A stretch of 64,000 nucleotides of DNA from CAZUAQ01 sp964618455 (lineage in GTDB: Bacteria; Planctomycetota; Phycisphaerae; UBA1845; PWPN01). The position numbers were made by a program, and so were the translations under genes. The stretch covers positions 1-64,000 of the forward strand of contig CAZUAQ010000028.1 in assembly GCA_964618455.1 (NCBI GenBank), in the 5' to 3' direction. Under the pieces are notes generated by a model, which worked only from the letters and a program-made list of their open reading frames with translations, did not search any database and was not told where the DNA came from. Shown piece by piece: positions 9,728 through 18,284 of the stretch (position 1 is its first letter; each line of letters starts with the position of its first letter).

Positions 9728-11165
9728 GTCGTTCATCCATGGGCAGCGCGAACGCGTCCGCGGGTTCTACAACGAACTGGGCGAAAACCAACTTGCCTGG
9801 AACCGACGCTACCGCTACTTTCGGGAGCGGTTGACGCATCTGCTGCGCCACTTCATTCCCGAAGGTGCATCGGTGCTGGATATCGGTTGCGGCACGGGAG
9901 ATACGCTGGCGCGCTTGAACCCTTCCGAGGGTGTCGGGGTCGACTGCAGCGGAAAAATCGTCGAACTGGCCCGCCGACGGCATCCGGAGTTGACTTTCGT
10001 CGAAGGGTTCGGCGAGGACCTTCCCGAGATGGACATTTCGTCCGGGCCGTACCAGTTCATCACGCTCGTCAACTCCATCGGCGAGATGGCGGACATCGGT
10101 ACTACGCTGCGCCGTCTGCACAGTTACTGCTCCTCGGAAACCCGCATCATCATCGTGCAGTACAACTACCTCTGGGAGCCGGTCTGCCGACTGGCGGGGC
10201 GACTCGGACTCAAGCTGAACAACCCGACCCCCAACTGGCTGGCGCCGCGTGATATCGACGGTGTCCTGCAACTGTCGGGGTACGAAACCGTGCGCACGGG
10301 CAACAGTCTTCCGCTGCCGATCCGGTTGCCCGGCTTGAACATGCTGTTCAACTCGTTTCTCGGCCGGCTGCACGGGTTCCGGAAAATGGGATTCATCTCG
10401 TATGTCGTCGCCCGTCCCATCGTCACGATGGAAACACCGGAGCGATATACCGCCTCGGTGGTCGTGCCCTGCAAGAACGAAAAGGGCAATATTGAAGGAC
10501 TCGTGCGGCGCATCCCGGAGATGGGCGCCGGGACCGAGATCGTCTTCGTGGACGACAAGAGCACGGATGACACGGCCGCGCGCGTACGACAGGCGATTGC
10601 CGAACACCCCGGGAAGAACATCAAACTCGTCGGCGGACCGGGGCAGGGCAAAGGGGCGGCGTGTCGGGCCGGCTTCGATGCCGCCACAGGCGACGTCTTC
10701 ATGATTCTCGACGCCGACATGACGGTCATGCCGGAGGAACTCCCGAGTTTCTTCGAGGCCATCACGCGCGGACGCGGGGAGTTCATCAACGGCTCGCGCA
10801 TGGTCTATCCCCTCGAAGACGAGGCGATGCGCCCGCTGAACATCCTCGGTAACAAGATGTTCGCCACGCTCTTCAGCCTGCTTCTCGAACAGCGTATTCG
10901 CGACACCCTATGCGGCACGAAGGTCGTCTGGAAGCGCGACTACGCCAAGCTGATGGCCTCGCGCGATTACTTCGCCAGTTGCGATGTCTGGGGCGATTAC
11001 GACTGGATTTTCGGCGCCGCCAAGAACAACCTGAAGATCGTCGAGCTTCCCGTCCACTACCGTGAGCGGATCGCCGGCGTCACCAAGATGAACAAGCGGC
11101 TGCGGAACGCCTGGATCATGCTTCGGATGTGTGGAATCGCTTTCCGGAAGCTCCGCTGGGTTTAA
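9669..11165 (+). CDS. SAM methyltransferase fused to a GT2 glycosyltransferase
   Basis: 498 residues. The N-terminal half (about 20-240) is a class I SAM methyltransferase with the motif I signature VLDIGCGTGD (about 69-78). The C-terminal half (about 260-498) is a family 2 glycosyltransferase of the dolichyl-phosphate mannose synthase type, with VVVPCKNEKGN, VDDKSTDDT (DD at about 294-296) and the metal-binding DAD at about 348-350. Its start lies 59 bases inside the preceding epimerase gene in another frame, with GGAG about nine bases before the ATG. It probably charges a polyprenyl phosphate or glycan with a sugar and methylates the same or a neighbouring intermediate. The membrane GT39 proteins downstream would be natural users of a polyprenyl-phosphate sugar. 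Confidence 0.87.
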   Translation: MTLLTAESLPAPSPAPGPYESFIHGQRERVRGFYNELGENQLAWNRRYRYFRERLTHLLRHFIPEGASVLDIGCGTGDTLARLNPSEGVGVDCSGKIVELARRRHPELTFVEGFGEDLPEMDISSGPYQFITLVNSIGEMADIGTTLRRLHSYCSSETRIIIVQYNYLWEPVCRLAGRLGLKLNNPTPNWLAPRDIDGVLQLSGYETVRTGNSLPLPIRLPGLNMLFNSFLGRLHGFRKMGFISYVVARPIVTMETPERYTASVVVPCKNEKGNIEGLVRRIPEMGAGTEIVFVDDKSTDDTAARVRQAIAEHPGKNIKLVGGPGQGKGAACRAGFDAATGDVFMILDADMTVMPEELPSFFEAITRGRGEFINGSRMVYPLEDEAMRPLNILGNKMFATLFSLLLEQRIRDTLCGTKVVWKRDYAKLMASRDYFASCDVWGDYDWIFGAAKNNLKIVELPVHYRERIAGVTKMNKRLRNAWIMLRMCGIAFRKLRWV

Positions 11166-11189
11166 ACGCGTCGTCAATCAACCAACACC

Positions 11190-12092
11190 ATGAGCGGATC
11201 CGCCACCACACTTCGTTCCTCTCGGATACCGGTGAGCCACACCTCCGAGCCCAGCGCGCCGCGGGAGATCTCCCAGGCCGTCGCCGAAGCCGCGCTGCCG
11301 TACGAAGGATTCGATCAACTCGAACGCGCTCACTGCGAATCCATCGCCATCGCGCACCGGCGGATCTGGGATCAAAAGCCGACACTCCGCGCGATCTATC
11401 ACGACTTTTATGAACGTATGGCGGCTCTGCTGGTCCGATCCACGCAGCCGACGGTGGAGATTGGCGGCGGGCCGGGCACGTTCAAGACATTCCTGCCCGA
11501 TGTGATCAGCAGCGACATCGTGTCCACGCCCTGGCTGGATCTCGCCGCTGATGCCGGTCAATTGCCCTTTGCCGATGCGTCCGTGGGGAACCTCGTGCTC
11601 GTGGACGTGTTCCATCATCTTCCGTATCCCCAGCGATTCCTGAGCGAGTGTCAACGTATTCTGACGGTCGGGGGTCGCATCGTCATCCTGGATGTCTATC
11701 TCTCCGCCGCCAGTTGGCCCGTGTTCCGGTTCCTGCATCCCGAGCCCGCGAGTCTCTCCATCCGGCCGCTCGATCACGACACCGATCAAGCCCTCTTCGA
11801 CCCGTCCAGCCCATGGAACAGCGACCAGGGCGTAGCTCGTGCGGTGTTTTACAAACAGAGTCATCTGCTCGCTCGCCAGTTCCCACAGTTGCGCATGGTT
11901 CATCGTGAGCGGCTCAGCACGCTGCTCTGGCCACTGAGCGGCGGATTCGGCATGAAAGAGCGGATACCGGCGCGTTTAAACCCGCTGCTTCGCTGGCTGG
12001 ACCGTCGGCTGGAGTGGCTGGGGCCGCTGACCAACTTCCGCTGCCTTGTGGCACTGGAACGCATTGACGAACAACGCGAGGTGACGAAGTGA
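11190..12092 (+). CDS. class I SAM-dependent methyltransferase
   Basis: 300 residues. Residues 85-200 have a methyltransferase type 11 layout: motif I VEIGGGPGTF (about 89-98), an acidic switch around LDLAADAGQLPFAD, and motif IV-V LVLVDVFHHLPYP followed by a CQRIL helix and GGRIVILDVY. The C-terminus has a hydrophobic/aromatic segment that may touch the membrane. It lies 24 bases after the fusion gene and overlaps the next gene by four bases, so it belongs to the glycan operon. The substrate is probably a lipid-linked sugar or glycan; this is inferred from context only. Confidence 0.85.
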   Translation: MSGSATTLRSSRIPVSHTSEPSAPREISQAVAEAALPYEGFDQLERAHCESIAIAHRRIWDQKPTLRAIYHDFYERMAALLVRSTQPTVEIGGGPGTFKTFLPDVISSDIVSTPWLDLAADAGQLPFADASVGNLVLVDVFHHLPYPQRFLSECQRILTVGGRIVILDVYLSAASWPVFRFLHPEPASLSIRPLDHDTDQALFDPSSPWNSDQGVARAVFYKQSHLLARQFPQLRMVHRERLSTLLWPLSGGFGMKERIPARLNPLLRWLDRRLEWLGPLTNFRCLVALERIDEQREVTK

Positions 12093-13840
12093 GCGTGCAG
12101 AGCAGTCCGATCGATCTTTTCGCTGTGCCCTCCGAGAAAATGCAGTCGCTGCGCGCGTGTCTGTCCTGGTGGAACGTGTTCGCCGTCGGTCTGCTCGTTC
12201 TGCTGACGGTGGGCCTGAGGTCGTGGAACCTTGGCGCTACATTCGAGACCTCGGATCAGGCGGCGATGCCGCACATGATCTGCACCTTTTACGGAGTCGA
12301 TTGGATCTTTGCCCACGACTACGGCCCGGTTCTGCCCGCGATTCACAAGGTCTGGGCAACCGCCTGGTGCGGCGTCGGGGGAGTGTACGACGAAACGGCG
12401 GCGAGGCTGCCCGTCGCCGTCATGGGGATGCTTCTGGTCGGCATGAGTTACCTGCTCGTGCGACGACTGCACATGCCCCGGTCCGTCGCATGGATCGCGG
12501 CGATGTGCATGACTGTCGTGCCGGCGCTGGTGGTCGATTCACGCTACGCGTGGGGCGATCACGGTGTGTGGGTCCTGCTCGGGGCGACCTCCCTGTGGTG
12601 CATGTTGAGCTACCTGGACACACGGCGCGGAATCTATCTGGCGGCGGGGGCGGTTTCGCTCTTCGCCCACTGCCTCAGCAGCCTCTATGCCTTTGCATTA
12701 CCCTTGGCGCTGATGGCGGCGTGGTGGATGGCGTATCGCCACGAACACACCAGTCGTAAACGGGATGCGGGTCGTGTCCCGCTCAAGCACGCGCTCATCG
12801 GTTACGTCCTGCCCTGCATCCTGGCATTGATTGTAATCTTCGTCTCATGGCAGAAGACCGGCGGAGGACAGATCGGGCACCTTCTCGAAAAGGGCGATGT
12901 CGGAACCTACGGTCTCCACGTCGAACAGATCCCTGCGCTGCCCGCCATGTGGCTGGGGCAGTTCAGTTTCGTCTTCGGCCTCGTGACCGCTGGAGCGATG
13001 CTGTGGGCGGCCGCCGCGCTGGTGCGCGGCAAGCGGATCGGGCTCCTCGGCATCTGGGCATGGATGGGACTCCTGCCCTTCGTGCTGATCGCGGATTGGA
13101 ATTCGACGGGCTACGCCCAGTATTTCATGTTCGAGGTGGTGTACGCTGCCTCGCTTCTCGGTGTGCTCGGGCTGTGCCGGCTCTGGGAGCATTGGTCGCG
13201 ACATCGATGGGCCGTGGGGCTGATCGGTGCATTGGCCTTCCTGCAATTGAGCCTGGCTTCACTCGATGTCATCCTGCCTCACAATCAACTCAGCCGATTC
13301 ACCGGTGTGCAAACGGGATGGGGCGACGTCCGACCGGACAGTGGCGTCAAGGCGGCAGGGGCGTATGTTCGCGCGTACGTGCCGATCGATGCGACGATCA
13401 TGACGCTGCACACCAACGAGGGTATGGAGGTGCCCGTGGCAGAGTATTATCTCGGGCGCAAGGTGCTAGCTCACTACGATTTGCTGCCCGAGGCGGTCGC
13501 ACCGCTGTGGGAGGCGATGCGCGAGGACGTGGATGTGGTGATCGTCGAGCCGGAGGATGAACATCTGGTCAGCCGCTTGCCCGAATGGGAGCGTGTCTAT
13601 ACCGCGACGCGGCATGATGTGCCGGTTCGTCAGGTCTATGCACGGCGAAGCGCGGGGCTTGAACGGCTTGTCGAAGATGTGGTCATCGCCAACGCGCGCT
13701 ACGACGCCACGATACACGCAAGCCGCGTTCCTTTTGAACTTGCCGTGCCGACGGGCTTTCTCGAAAAACTGGAGCGCTATCAGCGCACCATCCGCGAGCT
13801 TCGGGCGATGCGGTTTGAGAGCACGTTTCCCGGCATGTGA
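12089..13840 (+). CDS. polytopic GT39-like glycosyltransferase
   Basis: 583 residues with a GTG start that overlaps the stop of the preceding methyltransferase (GTGA). About ten hydrophobic segments fill residues 28-410; a soluble domain of some 170 residues follows. The first extracytoplasmic loop contains an acidic TSDQA motif and a later EAARLP, the layout of ArnT/PMT-type (GT39/GT83) transferases, which take a sugar from a polyprenyl phosphate and transfer it outside the cytoplasmic membrane. Sequence identity to named members is too low for me to assign donor or acceptor. It is paired with a similar protein immediately downstream. Confidence 0.78.
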   Translation: MSVQSSPIDLFAVPSEKMQSLRACLSWWNVFAVGLLVLLTVGLRSWNLGATFETSDQAAMPHMICTFYGVDWIFAHDYGPVLPAIHKVWATAWCGVGGVYDETAARLPVAVMGMLLVGMSYLLVRRLHMPRSVAWIAAMCMTVVPALVVDSRYAWGDHGVWVLLGATSLWCMLSYLDTRRGIYLAAGAVSLFAHCLSSLYAFALPLALMAAWWMAYRHEHTSRKRDAGRVPLKHALIGYVLPCILALIVIFVSWQKTGGGQIGHLLEKGDVGTYGLHVEQIPALPAMWLGQFSFVFGLVTAGAMLWAAAALVRGKRIGLLGIWAWMGLLPFVLIADWNSTGYAQYFMFEVVYAASLLGVLGLCRLWEHWSRHRWAVGLIGALAFLQLSLASLDVILPHNQLSRFTGVQTGWGDVRPDSGVKAAGAYVRAYVPIDATIMTLHTNEGMEVPVAEYYLGRKVLAHYDLLPEAVAPLWEAMREDVDVVIVEPEDEHLVSRLPEWERVYTATRHDVPVRQVYARRSAGLERLVEDVVIANARYDATIHASRVPFELAVPTGFLEKLERYQRTIRELRAMRFESTFPGM

Positions 13841-13894
13841 AACCGGGCGAACTGAATGTCCATCGAATGGCGGAATGTCCTGGAGATCAAGCCG

Positions 13895-15544
13895 ATGTCG
13901 ACGACGATGATCCTGTCCGATTCGCGGCCGCATGCGGAGCCTGTGACGACGACGCGACCCACATGGCTTGGATGGGCAGGCGTCCTGGTCGGGCTCTTTC
14001 TGCTTCAGTGGATCTACTTCACGGGAGTGATCTCCTCGGATGATATGGGCTATCTTGCGCCCGCCGTGGATTCCCGCGACGGCCACGTGATGACGCCCGA
14101 AACGATCAAAGCTTACGATTGTCACTTCTTTGCAAGGTTTGTGCATTGGAAGCTGGTTCAAGCGGCGGTGACGATCCTGCCGCATCAGCCATGGGCGCTG
14201 GCCTTACCTTCTCTGATCGCAACACTGCTGACGTCGTTGATTGTTTATCAGTTTGCCTCGCGATTCTTCAGCCGCCGCGTCGGATTCGTCGCCATGGTGC
14301 TCTTTGGCATCACTCCGGTGGTGGTCAACTCCGCCTCCGTGGCCGTGCCGGACCCGCTTGCCGGACTGCTGGCCTGGGTCGGCGTCTTTCTGGCGGCGAC
14401 GGCCTTTTTCGATGCGAATGTGACGGTGCGTGCGGCGGTACTGCGTTGCGTTCTTGCCGGCGCGGTGATCGCCGCAGGCTACAATGCGAAGGAAATCGTG
14501 TCGCTGCTTATCCCGGCCATGATTCTGGGGGTCATCATCCTGCGGCAACGTGATCGTCGGCGCTGGTGGGGCGTTCTGGGTTTGTGCATTGGAGCCGGGA
14601 TTGGATTGGCCATCGAAGCCCTCGTGCTGTGGAGATGGACGGGGGACTGGCTGTTTCATGCCCACGGTGTGATGCGTTCCCACCGCGGCTACGAAGCGCC
14701 GCCGATTTATCCCTCGCTCGGAGGACACTTGCAGTACTTTTCCGATTACGTGCGCTGGATGGTGCATCCGATGAAGGATTTCGGATTTGTCGGGCCGATC
14801 CTGTTGATCGGGTGCGCCTGGGCGATATGGAAGCGGACGCCGCTTACGGTGTTTCTGCTCATCGTCACGTCAATCCCGTTTGCGTATCTGACGGTGGGCA
14901 CCACGGATATCCTGAACTACCAGCCCATCGTGCATCAGCCGCGCTATCTCGTGCCGCTACTCCCGGGAATGACGATCCTGGCGGGGGCGATGCTGGTCCG
15001 GATTTGGGAAGGGTGCGGGCCCCGGATGCGTCAAGCGATGCTCCTGGCTACTGTTCCGATGATACTGGTCACGTTGACGATTCCGAATCGTCTGGCAGGA
15101 CGATGGTACTATGCCGCGTCGTTCACCGCCGCGCACGATCTGTTCGCCAACACGGATTCGAACCTGCTTGATGACGCACCCATACTGACCAGTCATTTCT
15201 CGGCGAACCGCTTCGAGCCGCTCGGTAACTGGCTTGACCTGCCCGGGTTCGAGCGCCTGACGCCGCCGTTCCCCGCGACGCCCGAGGAGTGGGTGTCGCG
15301 TTATCCCGGTCGAATCGTGGGGGTGACGATCATCGACCGGCGTCCACCTTCCAAGGGCCGTCATGAGAAACTGACGCTGTACGGTCCCGCTGCCGACAGT
15401 CTGGCGTCGTTTGAACGGATTGCAGAGGCCAACCCCCCACGTGATCGATTGAGCCAACTGTCGGCCGCGATCCTGGGGCACGCCGTGCCTGTAGATTCGA
15501 CCCGCCGCGTCGAGCTTGTGCGTATTCCAGATGCCTCGCGCTGA
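13895..15544 (+). CDS. polytopic GT39-like glycosyltransferase, second copy
   Basis: 549 residues from the ATG at 13895, preferred because GGAG lies nine bases upstream; an ATG at 13856 is in frame but has no ribosome site. About eleven membrane segments are visible. After the first segment comes SSDDMGYL (D49 and D50), the acidic first-loop motif that carries the catalytic Asp in ArnT/PMT enzymes. NAKE and the hydrophobic pattern also fit. The C-terminal 130 residues are soluble. It is a distant homologue of the preceding gene product, so the pair may add two sugars in turn or handle two acceptors. It is the last gene of the glycan operon. Confidence 0.8.
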   Translation: MSTTMILSDSRPHAEPVTTTRPTWLGWAGVLVGLFLLQWIYFTGVISSDDMGYLAPAVDSRDGHVMTPETIKAYDCHFFARFVHWKLVQAAVTILPHQPWALALPSLIATLLTSLIVYQFASRFFSRRVGFVAMVLFGITPVVVNSASVAVPDPLAGLLAWVGVFLAATAFFDANVTVRAAVLRCVLAGAVIAAGYNAKEIVSLLIPAMILGVIILRQRDRRRWWGVLGLCIGAGIGLAIEALVLWRWTGDWLFHAHGVMRSHRGYEAPPIYPSLGGHLQYFSDYVRWMVHPMKDFGFVGPILLIGCAWAIWKRTPLTVFLLIVTSIPFAYLTVGTTDILNYQPIVHQPRYLVPLLPGMTILAGAMLVRIWEGCGPRMRQAMLLATVPMILVTLTIPNRLAGRWYYAASFTAAHDLFANTDSNLLDDAPILTSHFSANRFEPLGNWLDLPGFERLTPPFPATPEEWVSRYPGRIVGVTIIDRRPPSKGRHEKLTLYGPAADSLASFERIAEANPPRDRLSQLSAAILGHAVPVDSTRRVELVRIPDASR

Positions 15545-15713
15545 GTTCTCGCCGGCGGAGTTGAGCATCTCCAAGATCGACCCGCGAATCGCATCCAGAC
15601 ATTCGGCCGATACGTGCCAAACTGACAGGCCGGCCCTTCATCCCGCCCGATCTGGCAGATTCGGACCTCCCGCCCGCCGATGGATCACCGCAGAGTCTCG
15701 CCAAGGGTCGCGT
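15545..15713. other. intergenic region after the glycan operon, part of a 390-base gap
   Basis: The whole gap from 15545 to 15934 lacks a supported gene. The first half shows no structure that I can name. The second half holds the inverted repeat and the promoter candidate listed separately, ahead of groES. No tRNA-like cloverleaf was seen, nor a CIRCE-type repeat. Confidence 0.4.
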
Positions 15714-15749
15714 TCGTAAGGTTATTTAGGATAGGATCTTACGATTTTT
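15714..15749 (+). terminator. possible intrinsic terminator before groES
   Basis: Seven-base inverted arms (TCGTAAG at 15714-15720 and CTTACGA at 15738-15744) are followed directly by five T residues. This could end transcription of the glycan operon. The spacer is long (17 bases), so an operator for groES is an alternative. Confidence 0.4.
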
Positions 15750-15773
15750 GCTTCGCGTCGGATCCCATACGGA

Positions 15774-15802
15774 TTTGAATTGGCATCCGCATTGCCTCAT
15801 TA
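15774..15802 (+). promoter_or_regulatory. heat-shock-type promoter candidate for groESL
   Basis: TTTGAA (15774-15779), a 15-base spacer and CCTCATTA (15795-15802) resemble the sigma-32 pattern CTTGAA ... CCCCATNT. It lies about 130 bases before groES. Sigma-32 is mainly a proteobacterial factor and I cannot see a matching sigma gene here, so this is only a candidate. Confidence 0.22.
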
Positions 15803-15934
15803 GCTCGGAAGCAAATAATCCGCGCCCTTGTGTTTCGGGGTCCCTGCCATTTCGGATGCGGGACGGCGGATGTAGTAACCGGGAAGACTTACGAGACGAC
15901 CCCCTGTGAAGGTCACCATGAAAAGGAGCAGGCG

Positions 15935-16231
15935 ATGGCTAAGCTGAAGATTCGTCCGTTGGGAGACAAAGTGCTGGTCAAGCGTTTGGAGGCGGAAGAG
16001 ACCACAGCCGGGGGAATCGTGCTTCCGGACAGTGCCAAGGAGAAGCCCAAGCGCGGGACGGTCGAGGCCATCGGGGACGGCAAACTGTTGGACTCGGGTG
16101 AGCGGAGTAAGCTGCAGGTCGCCAAGGGCGACGAGGTGCTGTTCACCAGCTACGCGGGAACGGAGATTAAGGTCAACGGCGACGAGCTGCTGATTCTCGA
16201 CGAGAGCGAGATCCTGGCGGTCGTCGGCTGA
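15935..16231 (+). CDS. groES: co-chaperonin GroES
   Basis: 98 residues, the normal length for the family. AAAAGGAG six bases before the ATG at 15935 sets the start, although the frame is open upstream to 15830. It begins MAKLKIRPLGDKVLVKR and contains the mobile-loop region (EETTAGGIVLPD) that contacts GroEL, then KPKRGTVEAIG, and ends in the roof-to-base beta strands with DELLILDESEILAVV. The heptameric lid closes the GroEL folding chamber and triggers substrate release. groEL follows after 100 bases, so the pair is one operon. Confidence 0.97.
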   Translation: MAKLKIRPLGDKVLVKRLEAEETTAGGIVLPDSAKEKPKRGTVEAIGDGKLLDSGERSKLQVAKGDEVLFTSYAGTEIKVNGDELLILDESEILAVVG

Positions 16232-16331
16232 GTTGCTCGTGGCTGAATCGCCCTTCGAGAGGGTCGCCGCATCCCACGGAATCAGAACGGACCACAACCG
16301 AAAGTCAGCATAACCTTACGGAGCAGAGCAT

Positions 16332-18005
16332 ATGGCAGCGAAGAAGATCGCATTTGAAATGGAAGCCCGCGAAGCGATTCGCCGGGGCGTGAAGCAGTTG
16401 GCCCGCGCGGTCAAGGTGACCCTCGGTCCATGCGGCCGCAACGTCGTGCTGGAAAAGTCCTTCGGCTCGCCGACGGTGACCAAAGACGGTGTGACGGTCG
16501 CCAAGGAAATCGAACTGGACGACGCCTACGAAAACATGGGCGCCCAGATGGTCAAGGAAGTGGCCAGCAAGACCTCCAGCATCGCCGGTGACGGCACGAC
16601 CACCGCCACGGTCTACGCCGAGGCGATTTACGACGAAGGCCTGAAGAACGTCGCCGCCGGCGCCAACGCCATGGAACTCAAGCGCGGGATCGAGGCGGCT
16701 GTCGATACGGTCGTCGAGCAATTCGGCAAGATGGCCACGCCGGTGAAGGGCAAGGAGCAGATTTCGCAGGTCGGCACCTGTGCCGCCAACCAGGACGAGG
16801 AAATCGGCAAGCAGATTGCCAATGCCATGGACAAGGTCGGCAAGGACGGCGTCATCACCGTGGAAGAGGGCAACGCCCTCGAGACCCATGTCGAACTGGT
16901 CGAGGGCATGCAGTTCGACAAGGGCTACCTCTCGCCGCACTTCGTGAACAACTTCGAGACCATGTCGGTCGAGCTCGACAAGCCCTACATCCTGATCCAC
17001 GAGAAGAAGATCTCGACGGTCAAGGACATGGTGCCGCTGCTCGAGAAGGTGGCCAAGGCGGGGCGTCCGCTGCTGATCGTGGCGGAAGATATCGAAGGCG
17101 AAGCCCTGGCGACGCTGGTGGTCAACAAGCTTCGCGGTACGCTGCAGGTGGCGGCAGTCAAAGCGCCCTGTTTCGGTGATCGTCGTAAGGCGATGCTTGA
17201 GGATATCGCGATTCTGACCGGTGGGCGGGCCATCTTTGAGGATCTCGGCATCAAGCTCGAGTCGGTTGACGTCAAGGATCTCGGCCAGGCCAAGAAGATC
17301 ACCGTCGACAAGGACAACACCACCATCATCGAAGGTGGCGGCGAAACCAGTTCGATCAAGGGCCGAATTCAGCAGCTCAAGAACGAGATCGAAGTCACCA
17401 CGAGTGATTACGATCGCGAGAAGCTGGAAGAGCGTCTGGCAAAGCTGGCCGGCGGTGTCGCCCAGATCAACGTCGGCGCGGCCACCGAGGTCGAGATGAA
17501 AGAGAAAAAGGCGCGCGTCGAAGATGCCATGCACGCGTGCCGCGCGGCGGTCGAGGAAGGCATTCTTCCAGGTGGTGGCGTGGCTCCGCTTCGGGCGCTC
17601 GAGGCGCTGGATGCCTTGAGCAAGAAACTCAAGGGCGATCAGCGCACCGGCGTGGATATCATCCGTCGTGCCCTGTCGTCACCGATCAAGCAGATCGCTG
17701 AGAATGCCGGGCATGACGGTTCGATCGTCTGCCAGAAGGTGCTCGAGTCCAAGGAAGTGAACTACGGTTACAACGGCCTTACGAATGAGTACGGCGACCT
17801 CGTGAAAATGGGTGTCATCGTTCCCGCCAAGGTCGAGCGTGTCGCGTTGCAGAATGCGGCTTCGGTGGCTTCGCTGCTGCTCACGACCGACGCTGTGGTC
17901 AGCGAGATCAAGGAAGACAGGAAAGCTCCGGCTGGCCCGCCCGGCGGCGGTATGGGGGGCATGGGCGGAATGGGAGGCATGGGTGGCATGGGCGGCATGA
18001 TGTAA
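16332..18005 (+). CDS. groEL: chaperonin GroEL
   Basis: 557 residues, close to the usual 540-550. ATP-dependent protein folding in a double-ring cage with GroES. Diagnostic stretches: VTLGPCGRNVVLEKSFG, the ATP-binding DGVTVAKEIEL and AGDGTTTATV, and ILPGGGVAPLRA in the C-terminal equatorial part. The C-terminus is a clean run of GGM units (five to six, nt 17947-18002), the flexible tail that lines the chamber floor. Many bacteria keep several groEL copies; a GGM tail usually marks the main housekeeping copy. Confidence 0.98.
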   Translation: MAAKKIAFEMEAREAIRRGVKQLARAVKVTLGPCGRNVVLEKSFGSPTVTKDGVTVAKEIELDDAYENMGAQMVKEVASKTSSIAGDGTTTATVYAEAIYDEGLKNVAAGANAMELKRGIEAAVDTVVEQFGKMATPVKGKEQISQVGTCAANQDEEIGKQIANAMDKVGKDGVITVEEGNALETHVELVEGMQFDKGYLSPHFVNNFETMSVELDKPYILIHEKKISTVKDMVPLLEKVAKAGRPLLIVAEDIEGEALATLVVNKLRGTLQVAAVKAPCFGDRRKAMLEDIAILTGGRAIFEDLGIKLESVDVKDLGQAKKITVDKDNTTIIEGGGETSSIKGRIQQLKNEIEVTTSDYDREKLEERLAKLAGGVAQINVGAATEVEMKEKKARVEDAMHACRAAVEEGILPGGGVAPLRALEALDALSKKLKGDQRTGVDIIRRALSSPIKQIAENAGHDGSIVCQKVLESKEVNYGYNGLTNEYGDLVKMGVIVPAKVERVALQNAASVASLLLTTDAVVSEIKEDRKAPAGPPGGGMGGMGGMGGMGGMGGMM

Positions 18006-18041
18006 GCCGTTCCGTTCTCCCTCAGCCTGATGGCGAACGAC

Positions 18042-18143
18042 CCGGTCCGAAGGGACCGGTTATAAAGGAGCGGGTTTCAAGCCTGCTCCGCATAGACGAT
18101 CACGAGGCATTCGATCTGCTTACCGGCGCTCGAATGCCTCGTG
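18042..18143 (+). terminator. run of hairpins after groEL
   Basis: Three stem-loops follow groEL: CCGGTCC/GGACCGG with a GAAG loop (18042-18059); an imperfect stem around GGAGC...GCTCC (about 18067-18089); and a perfect 14-bp stem (18101-18114 with 18130-18143). They sit before the next gene and are best read as a transcription end or mRNA-stabilising structure. Confidence 0.6.
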
Positions 18144-18284
18144 TGCGTTTACAGGCAGCAGAGCACGCAGGAAGGTGATCCTTCATCAACTGGGCAGAGT
18201 CTTGCCGTCTTTGTAGAGTGCTTACTGGGGTTCTCGCGTGAGAGCCGTCAACTGGCATCCTTATTCGCCAACCGGGCGACCTGC

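Noticed and set aside
15545..15934. CIRCE-type heat-shock operator before groES
   Set aside because: No TTAGCACTC-N9-GAGTGCTAA or close variant is present.
17947..18002. Short direct repeats at the end of groEL that could look like an array
   Set aside because: They encode the normal GGM tail of GroEL and have no spacers; no CRISPR array is present.
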